Positions 51,096-62,400 of a DNA stretch of 64,000 bases are shown here, piece after piece (position 1 is the stretch's first letter; every line of letters starts with the position of its first letter). The notes beneath the pieces are model-generated. The model ran no database searches. It saw only the letters and a list, made by a program, of their open reading frames with translations, and was not told the origin of the DNA. The translations under genes and the position numbers were made by a program. The stretch covers positions 2,852,001 through 2,916,000 of the forward strand of contig NZ_QFFJ01000001.1 in the NCBI RefSeq assembly GCF_003308995.1, written 5' to 3'. This stretch comes from Chitinophaga flava (GTDB lineage Bacteria > Bacteroidota > Bacteroidia > Chitinophagales > Chitinophagaceae).

Positions 51096-51205
51096 TGTTT
51101 TTCTTCATTTTGAGCGCTGTTTTTAACGTTTGGACACCTAAGAAAGAGGTTAATGCCCAAACCTCAGGAAACAGGCCCTAATAGCCCGCCAATGCCCAAT
51201 AAAAA

Positions 51206-51227
51206 GTCCCGGGAGTAATCCCGGGAC
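51206..51227 (-). terminator. Rho-independent terminator of the susC-susD operon
   Basis: GTCCCGGGA pairs with TCCCGGGAC across a GTAA loop; on the minus strand the stem is followed by TTTTT. It lies 57 bp beyond the susD stop. Confidence 0.82.
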
Positions 51228-51284
51228 GTTGTTAACTGAATATATGTTACTCATCATCTATCTAAAAACATAGCCTATCGCAAA

Positions 51285-52916
51285 CTAGTAACCAGGATTC
51301 TGTGCATCCTTCAGTGTAGGATTGGACAGGATTTCAGTAGATGGCAGCGGCCAGATAAATCTGAAATCGCTGTAGTCAATCTTACCGAATTTGGAATTGG
51401 TAACTGGTCTGTTAACGATATCGTAATTGCTGCCATCATCTTTCAGGTCTGTCAGCAATATTTTAGCAGGAATACCACTGGTGCCATATACAGGGTCCAT
51501 AACCAGGCGGGTGATATCCGGCCAGCGACGACCTTCACCAGCAAACTCAATACGACGCTCATTCAGGATGGCCAGTACCATATCTGCAGGAGGTGTAGTG
51601 AGGAAGTTAGTACTTGTAGGAGGCAATGCACGGTTACGTACAGCATTGAACAACAGGAAAGCCTGTGCTGTATTTCCTGTACGGGCATAAGCCTCTGCAG
51701 CGTTCAGTATTACCTCAGCATATCTGATAATTGGAGCCCAGTCTGCTTTGTTCAGGTAATCGCGGTATTTGTAGTTAAAGTAAAAGTTCTGGCTGGGTTT
51801 GCCGCTTTTAACAGTCAATTGTTTCACCTGCAGCATGCTACGACGTAAGTCATCGCTTACCCAGAAAGAAGCATTGTACAGGTTAGGGCTGGTAGCTACC
51901 AGGCCACGGCCGGATTTATCGGCAGGACCGAACATAGAAGCCAGCGCAGCATTGGTATTAGGATTGGTAGCAGCAGATTGTGCAACAGAGAAAATAGACT
52001 CCTTGTTATTATCGTATTTCACAAACGGCTCATCCGGACTAGGCAGTAATTTATACCCGTTGATAGGGCTTACAAAGTTACCAGCGGAGGCTGTACCCAG
52101 TTTAGTGGCTTCTGCAATTACGCCAGCCCAATCACCCATATGCAGTTTAACCCTTGTTTTCAGTGCGATGGCAGCACCTTTACCAGCTCTGGCGATATCT
52201 TTCACCTTAGGAGTAGCAGGCAGGTTTGTTTCTGCATAGTCAAGGTCTGCCAGAATTTTGGTGTAGTCTTCTGCAACAGTACCACGACCAATCTTCATAG
52301 CCGCCTGAATTTCTTCCGGCGTGCTTACAGGAAGATCACGGTAAGGTACCCCTACTTTAGAACCGGCTCCGTCAGCATAAGGACGGCTGAAGTTGATAAC
52401 CGCCTCATGATGTGCCAATGCACGCATAAAACGCGCCTCACCTTCTATCTGTGCAGCTTTAGCCTGACTAATAACTCCTTTCCCAGCAGCTTTACGTACA
52501 CCGTCAATCAGGGTATTCGCCTGGTTGATCAATGCATACAGATTCACCCACATGTTCACGTTGTTCGCGGAAGTAGGGCTGTAGGTGGCTTTATAAGTGA
52601 TTTCATAAAACGTGGCCAGGTTCACCATATCTTCCCCACGCATTTCAGCCTGTTCAATAGAAGCAGCACCAAAAGGATAACCACGACCCGCTGAGTAATC
52701 ATCATTATAACTACCGATGGCCGCAGTATTGTACATACCGTTCAGTGCCAGTTCAATGGTAGCAGAATCATTAAACACCGTTTCAGCAGGCATGGCATTT
52801 TTAGGTGCCAGCTCTGTATATTTTGAGCAGGATGCAACACCCAAACCAATTGCCAGGAGTCCTGCCATAGCCGTTTTCAGGCTTCTGTTATATGTATATG
52901 CAAATTTATTTTTCAT
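51285..52916 (-). CDS. SusD/RagB-family outer-membrane nutrient-binding lipoprotein
   Basis: 543 residues from ATG 52916 (MKNKFAYTYNRSLKTAMAGL). The type II signal peptide carries lipobox VASC. The N-terminus of the mature protein (SKYTELAPKNAMPAETVFND) and the conserved SusD tail (DFRFIWPLPSTEILSNPTLK, then AQNPGY) are diagnostic. TPR-like helices include ALKTRVKLHMGDWAGVIAEA. SusD caps the SusC transporter and binds the ligand at the cell surface. It is encoded 11 bp after its susC. The substrate cannot be named: no glycosidases, sulphatases or regulators accompany the pair. Confidence 0.94.
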   Translation of the reverse strand: MKNKFAYTYNRSLKTAMAGLLAIGLGVASCSKYTELAPKNAMPAETVFNDSATIELALNGMYNTAAIGSYNDDYSAGRGYPFGAASIEQAEMRGEDMVNLATFYEITYKATYSPTSANNVNMWVNLYALINQANTLIDGVRKAAGKGVISQAKAAQIEGEARFMRALAHHEAVINFSRPYADGAGSKVGVPYRDLPVSTPEEIQAAMKIGRGTVAEDYTKILADLDYAETNLPATPKVKDIARAGKGAAIALKTRVKLHMGDWAGVIAEATKLGTASAGNFVSPINGYKLLPSPDEPFVKYDNNKESIFSVAQSAATNPNTNAALASMFGPADKSGRGLVATSPNLYNASFWVSDDLRRSMLQVKQLTVKSGKPSQNFYFNYKYRDYLNKADWAPIIRYAEVILNAAEAYARTGNTAQAFLLFNAVRNRALPPTSTNFLTTPPADMVLAILNERRIEFAGEGRRWPDITRLVMDPVYGTSGIPAKILLTDLKDDGSNYDIVNRPVTNSKFGKIDYSDFRFIWPLPSTEILSNPTLKDAQNPGY

Positions 52917-52927
52917 GCTCAATATTT

Positions 52928-55900
52928 TTATAATCCTACGTTAATACCGAAAGTATAGGTACGGGGAACCGGGTTGGTGTTGTAGTCCAGACCAGGCTGA
53001 GTGTTAGCTCTGGAATCAGTATAAGTGTTTAACTCAGGATCCAGACCTTTATACTTGGTAATCACAAATGCATTCTGTACCTGTGCATATACACGGAGGT
53101 TGCTGATTCTGACTCTTTCCAGCATTGATTTAGGCAGAGAATAACCCAGACCAATGTTTTGTGCACGGATAAAGCTACCATCTTCCAGGAAACGGCTGTT
53201 TACGTTACCACTCTGTAACACGAAGTTGTCAGAACCATAGTAGAGTTTAGGTACATCAGTAACCTGACCAGGTGTAGTCCATCTGTTCAGCACTTCTTTA
53301 CCGTTGTTCTGGAACTTCTGGTTGTTGAGTGTCTCCTGACGGGTTACGTTATATACTTTGTTACCACCGGAGAAGGACAGGAAGATGTTAAAATCAAATC
53401 CTTTGTAGGTAACAGTGTTGTTCAAACCACCATAGTAGGTAGGCAGTGCACGGCCGAGGATCTTTTTATCACCGGAAGACAGAGAAGCCACCTGTGTGCT
53501 GACATCTTCTGGTTTAGCAGGATCGTAGGCAAAGTATTTACCGTTTTTAGGATCGTTGTCGATACCCTGGTAGCCCTGGATGATAGAACCATCTGCTCTT
53601 TTCCACAGCGGATTACCATTAGCAGTGTTTACACCGGCAGATTCAAAACCATAGAAGGAACCCATTGATTCGCCAACACGGGTAACGTTGTAAGCATAGC
53701 TGATATCAGCATTGTTTACCAGTGCGGTCACTTTGTTCTGGATAAAAGACAGGTTAAAGGATGTTGTCCAGGTCAGATCTTTGCGCTGGATATTGGTGCT
53801 GTTGATAGTCAGCTCCACACCTTTGTTGTACATTTTACCAACGTTGGAGTAGAATACGTTAGGCTTGCCAGTGCTGGGAACACCCAGAGACGGAGGCAGA
53901 GGAGAAGCCAGGATCATGTTATCAATATCATTCTTGAAGTAGTCTGCTGTTACAGTAATTCTGTCCTGAAGCAAACCGAGGTCAAGACCTACGTTGATTT
54001 TTTTACTGGTTTCAAAAGTCAGGTCAGGATTGTACATCTGGCCAAAAGCGATACCCAGCAATGGTCCGTACAGTACAGGTTTGTAAGTACCGGCATAAGG
54101 ATAAGCGCCGATGTCCACGTTACCCACTTTAGCATAACCGCCACGGAGTTTCAGGTTGCTGATGAAGTTGATATTGGCATTCTTGAAGAAATCTTCCTGA
54201 GAAACTCTCCAGGCAACAGATGCACCTGGCAGTGTAACATTCTGCTTACCGATAGGCAGGGAAGAAATCGCATCCCGGCGCAAAGTAGCAGACAACAGGT
54301 AACGATCTTTGTAACCGTAAGTAGCACGGCCAAAATATGACTGGAAAGCACGTTCAATGACATTACCACCAGCAGTCTGAGTAGCTATGCTCGCATCAAT
54401 CAGGTTGTTTACACCGAAGAAAGGATTGGTCAGGTTAGTACCATTGCCCCAGAAGCTTCTTTCTCTGGTTTTCTGATTTTCAATACCAATCACCGCATTC
54501 ACGTTATGGGAACCGATCACTTTGTTATAGCTCAAAGTATTCACCCAGTTGTAACGGAAGCTCGGAAGGAACTGCTGAAAAACAATACCATTAGGGCTTT
54601 TACCATCACCATGGATTGGATTCCAGTACTGGAAGTCTTCACCATTCAGGTAGTTGATACCGATCTGTGTTCTCAGATCAAATGATTTCAGGATTTTAAC
54701 GTTCGCAAAAGTGTTACCTGTGATGTTCAGGTTCTGGTTGCGATAGATGTTATTATCCAGTACATATTTAATGTTGGTATAGTTGTCGCTGATGGTCAGT
54801 TTGTTGGAACCACTGCCCAGGGTATTGGTAGGGCTCAGGTTGTAGGTACCATCATTCCATTGTGCAGGAACGTTAGGTAAAGAGCGCAGGGCGTTGGACA
54901 GGTTGCTGGACAGACCAGACTGGCTGGTGTTCATACCATTGTTGGTAATATGGGAAACACCCATATTCACACCTACGGTTACCACATCAAATGCTTTCTG
55001 TTCGATTTTCAGGCGGGCCTGGTATTTTTTCTGATTGTTACCTACCAGGATACCAGTGAGGTCAGAATAACCTACAGACACGTAGTAGTTGGTCTGGTCA
55101 TTGGCACCGCTCATAGACAGTGCGTGGTTCTGTTGGAAACCTGTTCTGGTTACCAGTTTCTGCCAGTCTGTATCATAAAAACCACCAGCAGGATTAGGTG
55201 TAGCTACTGCATATTTGGTAGCGTCGGAAGGATCTGCGTTAGACAGTTTTTCATTCGCGATGGTAATGAACTCATCTGCATTCAGTACTTTATAAAGCTT
55301 GGACGGAGTAGCAGCAGCCAGCCATGCATCATAAGTTAAACGGGGTTTACCGGACTTACCTCTTTTGGTAGTGATCAGGATAACACCGTTAGTTGCGCGG
55401 GAACCATAGATCGCAGTAGCAGCACCATCTTTCAGTACTTCCATGCTCTCAATGTCATTAGGGTTGATATCGCCCAGCGGATTGTTTGGAGTAATGCCAC
55501 TCTGGTTACCGGAGATATAAGGTACTCCATCGATTACGTACAATGGATCGGTACCGCTACTGATACTGTTTGTACCACGGATACGGATACGGGCCGGTTG
55601 ACCAAGCATACCACTGGATACTGTTGCCTGAACACCCGCTACCTGACCAGCGAGCTGGCGGTCGATACTGGGAGAAGCAACATCTTTCAATGCAGCGCCT
55701 TTAATACTGGCAACGGAAGCAGTGATATTTTTTCTTTCTACTGTGCCGTAACCCACTACCACTACTTCACTCAGGCCTTTTTCATCCTGGGCAAGTTTTA
55801 CGTTAACAGCATTTTTGCCGGCAATGCCCACTACCTGTGTAGCATAACCCACAAAAGAAAATTCCAGGGAAGATGACTTGGCATCTACGTTTAAATGAAA

Positions 55901-56077
55901 TTCACCGGTAGCATTGGTCATAGTTCCGTTAGCAGTGCTAACAATTTTAACCGTAACGCCAGGTAAAGGTGACCCATCCTTCGCATCGGTAACCTTACCA
56001 GTGATTGTTCGTGTTTGACCCAGCGCCTGTAAAGCACTGATGGCCGCGAACAGCCAGAGGAGCAATCCTTTCTTCAT
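52928..56077 (-). CDS. SusC/RagA-family TonB-linked outer-membrane transporter
   Basis: 1049 residues from ATG 56077 (MKKGLLLWLFAAISALQALG), a signal peptide ending GQ. A CarboxypepD_reg-like domain (TRTITGKVTDAKDGSPLPGV), a TonB-plug (VVGYGTVERKNITASVASIK, IRGTNSISSGTDPLYVIDGV) and a 22-strand barrel ending NPVPRTYTFGINVGL follow, with the plug-barrel pattern MEVLKDGAATAIYGSRATNG. It imports a nutrient with its SusD partner, energised by TonB. The stop is 11 bp before susD. The leader resembles that of the second susC. Confidence 0.95.
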   Translation of the reverse strand: MKKGLLLWLFAAISALQALGQTRTITGKVTDAKDGSPLPGVTVKIVSTANGTMTNATGEFHLNVDAKSSSLEFSFVGYATQVVGIAGKNAVNVKLAQDEKGLSEVVVVGYGTVERKNITASVASIKGAALKDVASPSIDRQLAGQVAGVQATVSSGMLGQPARIRIRGTNSISSGTDPLYVIDGVPYISGNQSGITPNNPLGDINPNDIESMEVLKDGAATAIYGSRATNGVILITTKRGKSGKPRLTYDAWLAAATPSKLYKVLNADEFITIANEKLSNADPSDATKYAVATPNPAGGFYDTDWQKLVTRTGFQQNHALSMSGANDQTNYYVSVGYSDLTGILVGNNQKKYQARLKIEQKAFDVVTVGVNMGVSHITNNGMNTSQSGLSSNLSNALRSLPNVPAQWNDGTYNLSPTNTLGSGSNKLTISDNYTNIKYVLDNNIYRNQNLNITGNTFANVKILKSFDLRTQIGINYLNGEDFQYWNPIHGDGKSPNGIVFQQFLPSFRYNWVNTLSYNKVIGSHNVNAVIGIENQKTRERSFWGNGTNLTNPFFGVNNLIDASIATQTAGGNVIERAFQSYFGRATYGYKDRYLLSATLRRDAISSLPIGKQNVTLPGASVAWRVSQEDFFKNANINFISNLKLRGGYAKVGNVDIGAYPYAGTYKPVLYGPLLGIAFGQMYNPDLTFETSKKINVGLDLGLLQDRITVTADYFKNDIDNMILASPLPPSLGVPSTGKPNVFYSNVGKMYNKGVELTINSTNIQRKDLTWTTSFNLSFIQNKVTALVNNADISYAYNVTRVGESMGSFYGFESAGVNTANGNPLWKRADGSIIQGYQGIDNDPKNGKYFAYDPAKPEDVSTQVASLSSGDKKILGRALPTYYGGLNNTVTYKGFDFNIFLSFSGGNKVYNVTRQETLNNQKFQNNGKEVLNRWTTPGQVTDVPKLYYGSDNFVLQSGNVNSRFLEDGSFIRAQNIGLGYSLPKSMLERVRISNLRVYAQVQNAFVITKYKGLDPELNTYTDSRANTQPGLDYNTNPVPRTYTFGINVGL

Positions 56078-56719
56078 AAGCGATTTTGATTTGAGAAAAT
56101 AAAAAGTAACTGACACATACATTCAGGCATAGTAATGCCATTAAGCATTAAATGCTTCTATCAAACATTAAAAATTAAAATGAAAACCCTTTACGCAGTC
56201 ACTGGCGCAAAGTCATGCTACTGTTGCAGTCAATCCTCTCTAAGTAATGAAAAACAGCATTCAATAAGCAAAAAACCAAAATGAATTTACAATCCGGAAA
56301 GTGAAATCATACCTATGACGGTACATTCCTTAAAACCCTCTACGCTACTGTTGAATGTCCCCCGTAATAGCTTTTGGATACCGATTATAAACAGAACTGA
56401 TGAAAAGCTGGTCAGACTTTTCTCCATAAACAAATGAACCCTTCCTATGAAAATTAAATAAGCAAAAACAATTTTCGAACTTTCTTACGTCTAGTATTTA
56501 GATTTTATTTGAACTCGCAATTTTAGATTTAGATTTAGATTAGTCTATCCTTCTCAGATTCTGGCACTCGAAACAATTTCGATGGTCACAAATATAATGA
56601 AAGCACTTTGGAAGAAGATACCACCTTTGTGCTATATCCTGACACAATATTACAGCGCCCAGACATAAAAAAACCGCCCTGGTTTTACCAGGGCGGTTCC
56701 TATTTAAGAATATTGATAA
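56078..56719. other. 642-bp intergenic region upstream of susC (52928-56077)
   Basis: Contains the terminator of the preceding lipoprotein gene (56672-56698) and a short (TTTAGA)3-type repeat at 56522-56539. The 40 bp next to the start codon resemble the leader of the other susC. No exact TAnnTTTG box, ORF or structured RNA was recognised. Confidence 0.55.
56672..56698 (-). terminator. Terminator of the susC-susD-lipoprotein operon
   Basis: AACCGCCCTGGT pairs perfectly with ACCAGGGCGGTT across a TTT loop; on the minus strand it is followed by a run of seven Ts. Lies 21 bp beyond the lipoprotein stop. Confidence 0.88.
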
Positions 56720-57622
56720 TTACCTTTTCACATAAATTTTTATCGGAACACTGCCATAGTTGGATTCTTTGGAAGTGTTGGTAACTGTCAACGATATGGA
56801 AAGCGAACATGGGTTGATTTTACCACTGCCAACAATAGTCCAGTTATGCTCAGAAGGATCCAGTTCGTCAGCCGTTACAGCATAAATCTGTTTGGCGATA
56901 GTCACCTTGTAGGTCTGCTGATCCAGTGTCATAACTACTTTAGCACCTGGAACACCTGCCCAGTTAGTGAATGTCCAGGTATTACCATCACTGCTAATAT
57001 CCACGTTTACAGGATAGGAAGCTCCGGTAAACTTATTATCGTCCACGTAAAGCACGTTACTGGCACTCAGGAAATCAGCCCTCAAATAAGGACATACTTT
57101 CTCATAAGTGAGTGTCATACTTGCATCCGGGAAATTGGCAGCATCAACACCATAAGGCTCCAGGTTAGTCAGTTCACCATTTATCATCGCCTGTCTGAAA
57201 GCAGGCAGAAAAGCACCGCTTTGCAGAGTAATGCTTGGCCTTATTTCAAAATAATCGCCCGGTTTAACTGTTGTTGGCTGTATTCCAAAAAGCCCTGTCA
57301 ATTGAGTACCGGTAACCTCCTGCTTGGTCGGGAAGGTAGTAATATCCGCCTTCAGCAGCTTTGGATTTGAATAGTCCCCATTCATGGTAACCATCAGGTC
57401 CATTTTTTTGGGCTGAGCACCATTCTTAAAATATAAGTCAGTATTAAAAGCGGTACTAAAGTCAGCCACCTCTTTGATCAGAAGGTCACGCTTTGGGTCT
57501 TGTACCAGCTGTGGCAAAACTCCCTTTTCAATATCCGGCAATTTCGGATTATCGTTTTTCCGGCAGGCATTAAACGAAACAGCCATTCCTGCCAGTATGA
57601 TAAAACTGAGTATCTTCTTCAT
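56720..57622 (-). CDS. Sus-associated surface lipoprotein of unknown family
   Basis: 300 residues from ATG 57622 (MKKILSFIILAGMAVSFNAC), type II signal peptide with lipobox FNAC. The mature start RKNDNPKLPDIEKGVLPQLV recurs, with changes, in the lipoprotein at 63186. The rest is beta-rich (IEIR-like Ig folds, then CPYLRADFLSASNVLYVDDN and VPIKIYVKR), compatible with a surface glycan-binding protein of SusE/SusF type. It lies 26 bp after its susD in the same operon. Ligand unknown. Confidence 0.75.
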   Translation of the reverse strand: MKKILSFIILAGMAVSFNACRKNDNPKLPDIEKGVLPQLVQDPKRDLLIKEVADFSTAFNTDLYFKNGAQPKKMDLMVTMNGDYSNPKLLKADITTFPTKQEVTGTQLTGLFGIQPTTVKPGDYFEIRPSITLQSGAFLPAFRQAMINGELTNLEPYGVDAANFPDASMTLTYEKVCPYLRADFLSASNVLYVDDNKFTGASYPVNVDISSDGNTWTFTNWAGVPGAKVVMTLDQQTYKVTIAKQIYAVTADELDPSEHNWTIVGSGKINPCSLSISLTVTNTSKESNYGSVPIKIYVKR

Positions 57623-57648
57623 AAACTTTCTTTTAAATAACATTAAAC

Positions 57649-59388
57649 CTAGTTTTTATCCCAGAATACCGGTGCAGCGTCCGGGTTTTTGGCAGGCGGA
57701 GTATTCGGATTTACGTTGGCTTCACTCGCGGGCCAGGGCAGGGATAATGGATATTTTCTTCCGTTTGACACTTTTACCTTTGGCTGAGCTCCCGGATTCT
57801 TAAAGTCACCATTGATAGGAGGTTGTACAAAACCACCAGGTGCCTGCACAGCATTATTCGGATCGAATAATACGGGGTAGCCTGTACGACGATAGTCAGT
57901 ATACTGGTCACAGCTAAAGCCAAAACTTTGTATCCATTTTTCTGTCATAATGTATTCCAGACGGCGGGTATCGGTAGTAGCCTTATCATACTCAGCCAGT
58001 ACAGCATCACGATAAGCAGTTGCTCTTGCGGTACCACCCAGTACAGGAACACTTTGTGCTCCTCTGGCCATTCCTACTACAAAGTCAACCTGCTTCATAG
58101 ATTCATCAATGGCTGCTGATAGCTTCGCCCTGGGATCACCGGCAATAACTTTGGCGTTCATCAGTTCTGCTTCAATGAACAAACGGTCAGCATAGGTCAA
58201 TAACCTTAAAGGTGCTGCGCCGGTTGCATTCTTTGAGGAAACAGCAGTCGGATTACCATCATCATAACGGCCACCCACCGGATAAATACCAAATACAGAA
58301 ATTACCTTGTCATTTGTTTTATCACGGTTAGGTCCGGAAGAAGCAAAGTAGATACTGATAAATCCTCCATCGCGGTACTCGGTACCGTTTTGTGGTTCAG
58401 TTTCAGCACCTGCCTGTCTGAAGAAATAATAGGGTACACGCGGATCTTCAATACCGGTAAAAATCTGACCATTATAACCTTTCAGGATCTCGTAGAACCA
58501 AGGGCTCTGGTAGTGACTTTTTTGTGTAGCCACATACTCGTTAAAGCCCGGGTTACGGTTATCAGGAGAAGGGACTGTACCATACTTCAGCATAAAGCCT
58601 TCATCAGTAGCGCTGATCAGTTTACCAGGATTTGCCAGTAAAGCATTTACCGGACCAGAAACATCCTGTATCAGTCTTAACTGATTGTACAGTTTCAGCT
58701 TGATGGTATTGGCTACCTTGATCCAGGAATCCTTATTACCACCATACATAATATCATCCTTGTCAGGATACAACGTAGTAGGCTCCAGTTTCACACCCAG
58801 GTCAACAATCGCTTCGTCCAGCAAGGCCAGCAATTTCGGATATACTTCACTGCCCTTGTCAAATTTGGGATACCTGTTACCAGTTTCACCAAACTTAGTA
58901 GCTTCAGTATAAGGCACATCACCATATGCATCGATAAACTGACTTACACCATATGCTTTAAGGATCTTTCCAATACCAGCATATCTCATGTTTCTGCCAT
59001 CAGTTGCCTGCTTAATCATTACTTCCAGGTTCTGCATGGTACCAAATACATCTGAAGTTTCCTGAGCAGGAGCGCCAGCCCAGAAGTTAACCCAGCTGTT
59101 ATCGATACTAAAATCACTACCGGTAGCACCATATTTATCAGGATCCTCACGGACTGTTACCTGGTGAGTATATACAGCCAGTACTTCTGTCAGACCACGT
59201 GCGCCGGAATTATCATTGGTAAAGCCCAAACTGGAGGCCAGACCCATTTCCGTTGCAGGCAGCAATTGAGACAAGGACACCTTAGCCGGATTGTTGGGAT
59301 CCTTGTTGATGTCCAGAAACCCCTTGGTACAAGCAGTGCTGGTTACCAGCATGCCTAAAATGATATATCTGAATTTTATTCTTTTCAT
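57649..59388 (-). CDS. SusD/RagB-family nutrient-binding lipoprotein (SusD-like 2)
   Basis: 579 residues. Type II signal peptide with lipobox STAC (MKRIKFRYIILGMLVTSTAC). The mature start TKGFLDINKDPNNPAKVSLS and the internal YGVSQFIDAYGDVPYTEATK are typical of the SusD-like 2 family. The C-terminus (APGGFVQPPINGDFKNPGAQ, RKYPLSLPWPASEANVNPNT) is nearly repeated in the partial gene at 63768-64000, showing a paralogous pair. Located 23 bp after susC (59412-62567) and 26 bp before the lipoprotein gene. Confidence 0.93.
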   Translation of the reverse strand: MKRIKFRYIILGMLVTSTACTKGFLDINKDPNNPAKVSLSQLLPATEMGLASSLGFTNDNSGARGLTEVLAVYTHQVTVREDPDKYGATGSDFSIDNSWVNFWAGAPAQETSDVFGTMQNLEVMIKQATDGRNMRYAGIGKILKAYGVSQFIDAYGDVPYTEATKFGETGNRYPKFDKGSEVYPKLLALLDEAIVDLGVKLEPTTLYPDKDDIMYGGNKDSWIKVANTIKLKLYNQLRLIQDVSGPVNALLANPGKLISATDEGFMLKYGTVPSPDNRNPGFNEYVATQKSHYQSPWFYEILKGYNGQIFTGIEDPRVPYYFFRQAGAETEPQNGTEYRDGGFISIYFASSGPNRDKTNDKVISVFGIYPVGGRYDDGNPTAVSSKNATGAAPLRLLTYADRLFIEAELMNAKVIAGDPRAKLSAAIDESMKQVDFVVGMARGAQSVPVLGGTARATAYRDAVLAEYDKATTDTRRLEYIMTEKWIQSFGFSCDQYTDYRRTGYPVLFDPNNAVQAPGGFVQPPINGDFKNPGAQPKVKVSNGRKYPLSLPWPASEANVNPNTPPAKNPDAAPVFWDKN

Positions 59389-59411
59389 CAGTTCAAGTGT
59401 TTTCGCAATTA

Positions 59412-62400
59412 TTAAAAGGTTGCTTTCAGGTTCACCCCAAAACGACGGGTAGTTGGCGCGCCTGATAATTCAATACCTTGTATATTGGTATTACCAAAAC
59501 TTCCCACTTCCGGATTAAAGTTGGTATACTTAGGCAGGTTAGGTGCCAGGTACCAGAGGTTACGACCAGTCAGTGTCAGCGTCAAACCACCAATGGGTGC
59601 TTTGTTGAACCATTTCTTAGGAAAGTCATATCCCAGGGTTACTTCACGGAGGGTATACAATGTAGCATCATACACATTCCATTCTGTAGCAGAGTTGATC
59701 CCAAAGGACTCACCAAAGTACAGTTCGTTCATACTAACCATTGTAGTATTGCGGATCTTTTCTCCTTTTGCATCCAGGATAGGTTGCTGGTTATTAATGT
59801 TACCATAGTAACCCGGAATGATGAACATATTCTCACGGTCTCTGGTATCCAATGTTACACCACGGCCCAGCAGGGAGCTCACTGTCACAGAGTAGATATC
59901 ACCGCCTCTGGTCATATCAAACAGCGCATTCAGGAAGAAACCTTTATAGGTAACAGTAGTACCGATACCTGCTTTAAAATCAGCATTAGGATCTCCAATC
60001 ATACCCTGATCTTTTGCTCTGATCATTTGGCCGGTGGCAGGATCTATCAGCAGATTACCATCGCTGTCTCTTGCACTGAGTGTGCCACGCAGATAACCAT
60101 AAGGTTTACCCACTTCCAGGTACGGACTGATAGTGTTCAATACACCACCCAGCTGTATGCGGTCTACACCTTCTTTCAGGGATTCAACCACGCTTCTGTT
60201 TTTGGTGAATACACCATGGATAGACCAGGTCAAATCTTTGTTTCTGATAGGTGTAACATTCAGATCTATTTCAACACCTTTGTTGGACAGAGATCCGAAG
60301 TTATCATACACTCTGGTGAAACCAGAAGTAGGAGCAATTGCTATTGGTGCAATCTGATTAGTGGACAAACGGTTATAGTAAGCCACATCCAATGTTACCA
60401 GTCTTTTCAGGAACTCCAGTGTTGCACCTACTTCATAATCCCGGGTAAACTCTGGCTTCAGATTAGGATTACCTGCTGTTGGAACCTGAATAGCTCCGGA
60501 CACACCCAGGTATTGGCTATTTACACGGAAGATATTACCCAATGAATATGGATCTGCATCACGTCCTACTTTAGCCCAGCTTGCACGCAGCTTACCATAA
60601 CTCAGGATATTGCTGTGCATATTGAAGGCATCTGTAAATACAAAGGATGCTGCCACACTTGGATAGAAATAACTACGGTTGGATTTAGGCAGGGTAGAAG
60701 ACCAGTCGTTTCTGCCAGTCAGGGTCAGATAAAGGTACTTCTTATAATCCAGGGCTACCTCACCAAAAATACCCCACAGTCTGCGTTGATATAACACGTC
60801 TTCTGTAGGTAATACGTTGGCGGTATTAGACATGGAGAAAATACCAGGCACCACAATACCATTACCAGTAGTAATCTGAGAATTTGTCGTACGTTGGTTA
60901 ACGTTATGACCTACTGTAACACGCAGACCCAGATCATTATTGATTTTGGGAGTAAAGGTACCAATGAGGTTGGACTCGATCTCAGAGAATCTGTAGTTCT
61001 GCTGTGCGATACGGCCTACGCCCTGGGCGCCGCGGGAAGCGATGTCTGTAACCTCTTTTCTCAGGAAAGAGTTAACGTTGGTACCCAGTTGATAACTTAC
61101 ATTAAACCATGACAGTACATCATAGTTCATTTTCAGGTTGGCGATATAACGATCTGTCTGAGTATTTACAGTATTATGTTTAAATGCCCACAGCGGGTTA
61201 TCATATTGGGAGCTGATCGTGGAAACAGGTTTACCATTCACATCTTCATAAGGTAATCCTGCAATATCCCAGTTTCTTCCCAGGAAGAGGTTACGGGCAA
61301 AAGAAGATGCAGCACCATCTACCTGGTTTTCACCAAAAACACTACCCATCTGATTACTCTTGCTGTAGCTAAAGTTTCCACTTACGTTCAAACCATTGGT
61401 CAGGCGTGTGATACCACCTACAGACATGTTAGCCCTGTTAAAACTGGAGTTTGGAACATAACCATCCTGATTAAGATAGGAAGCAGTGGCACTCAGCGCT
61501 GATTTTTCAGATCCACCATTAACACTAACAGAGTTCTCTGTCATAGTACCGGTTCTGAACAGATCTTTAACGTTGTTGGGAACAGCTTTGTAAGCAATCC
61601 TACCTGATGCAGGAAACTTCTCAGGGAATGCAGCCAGATAGTCAGGCCATACATCCACTGAGTCTATAGTACCAAATTTAGCTCCCCAGGAACCATTAGC
61701 ATTGGCATAACCAAAGCGGGAACCAGTACCATAGTCGTTCTGATATTTAGGCAGATTGGCTACTCTTTCCAGCGCCAGAGAGGAAGTATAGGTTACTTCC
61801 AGTTTTCTTTTAGAGAGAGATGCACTACCGGATTTGGTTGTGATGATCAATGCACCATTGGATGCACGTGAACCGTACAATGCTGCTGCTGCTGCACCTT
61901 TCAGTACGGTCATGGAAGCGATATCATTAGGATCGAGAGAGGACAGACCGCTGGCATAAGCACCACCACCAGATGTCTGGCTGGAGGTAGAAACTTGGTC
62001 GTTGTTGTAAGGAACTCCATCTACTACAATCAACGGTTCGTTGTTACCGAAGAAAGAGGTATTACCACGGATGTTGATTTTGGTGGCAGCACCAGGAGTA
62101 CCTTGTGAAGTTTTAATGTCTACACCTGCAACTTTACCTTGCAGGCCTTTCAACATGTCGGGCTCAGACTTCTGTACCAGTACGTCCGGCTTAACAGTTG
62201 AAATAGAATAACCCAGAGATGACTCGTTACGCTTCAAACCTGCAGCGGTAACTACAATCTCTCCAAGCTGTTTTTTGTCCTGGTCAAGGGTAACGTTTAC
62301 CACATCACCACTGGCAGCAACATCTTTGCTAACATAACCTACAAAGGAATAGATCATTACAGCACCAGCTTTTACGTTGGGGAACTGATAAGTACCGTCT

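Noticed and set aside
56521..56545. TTTAGA tandem repeat as a regulatory array
   Set aside because: Only three units in AT-rich DNA; too short to claim function.
59478..60545. 355-codon plus-strand frame inside susC
   Set aside because: Antisense shadow of the susC barrel region.
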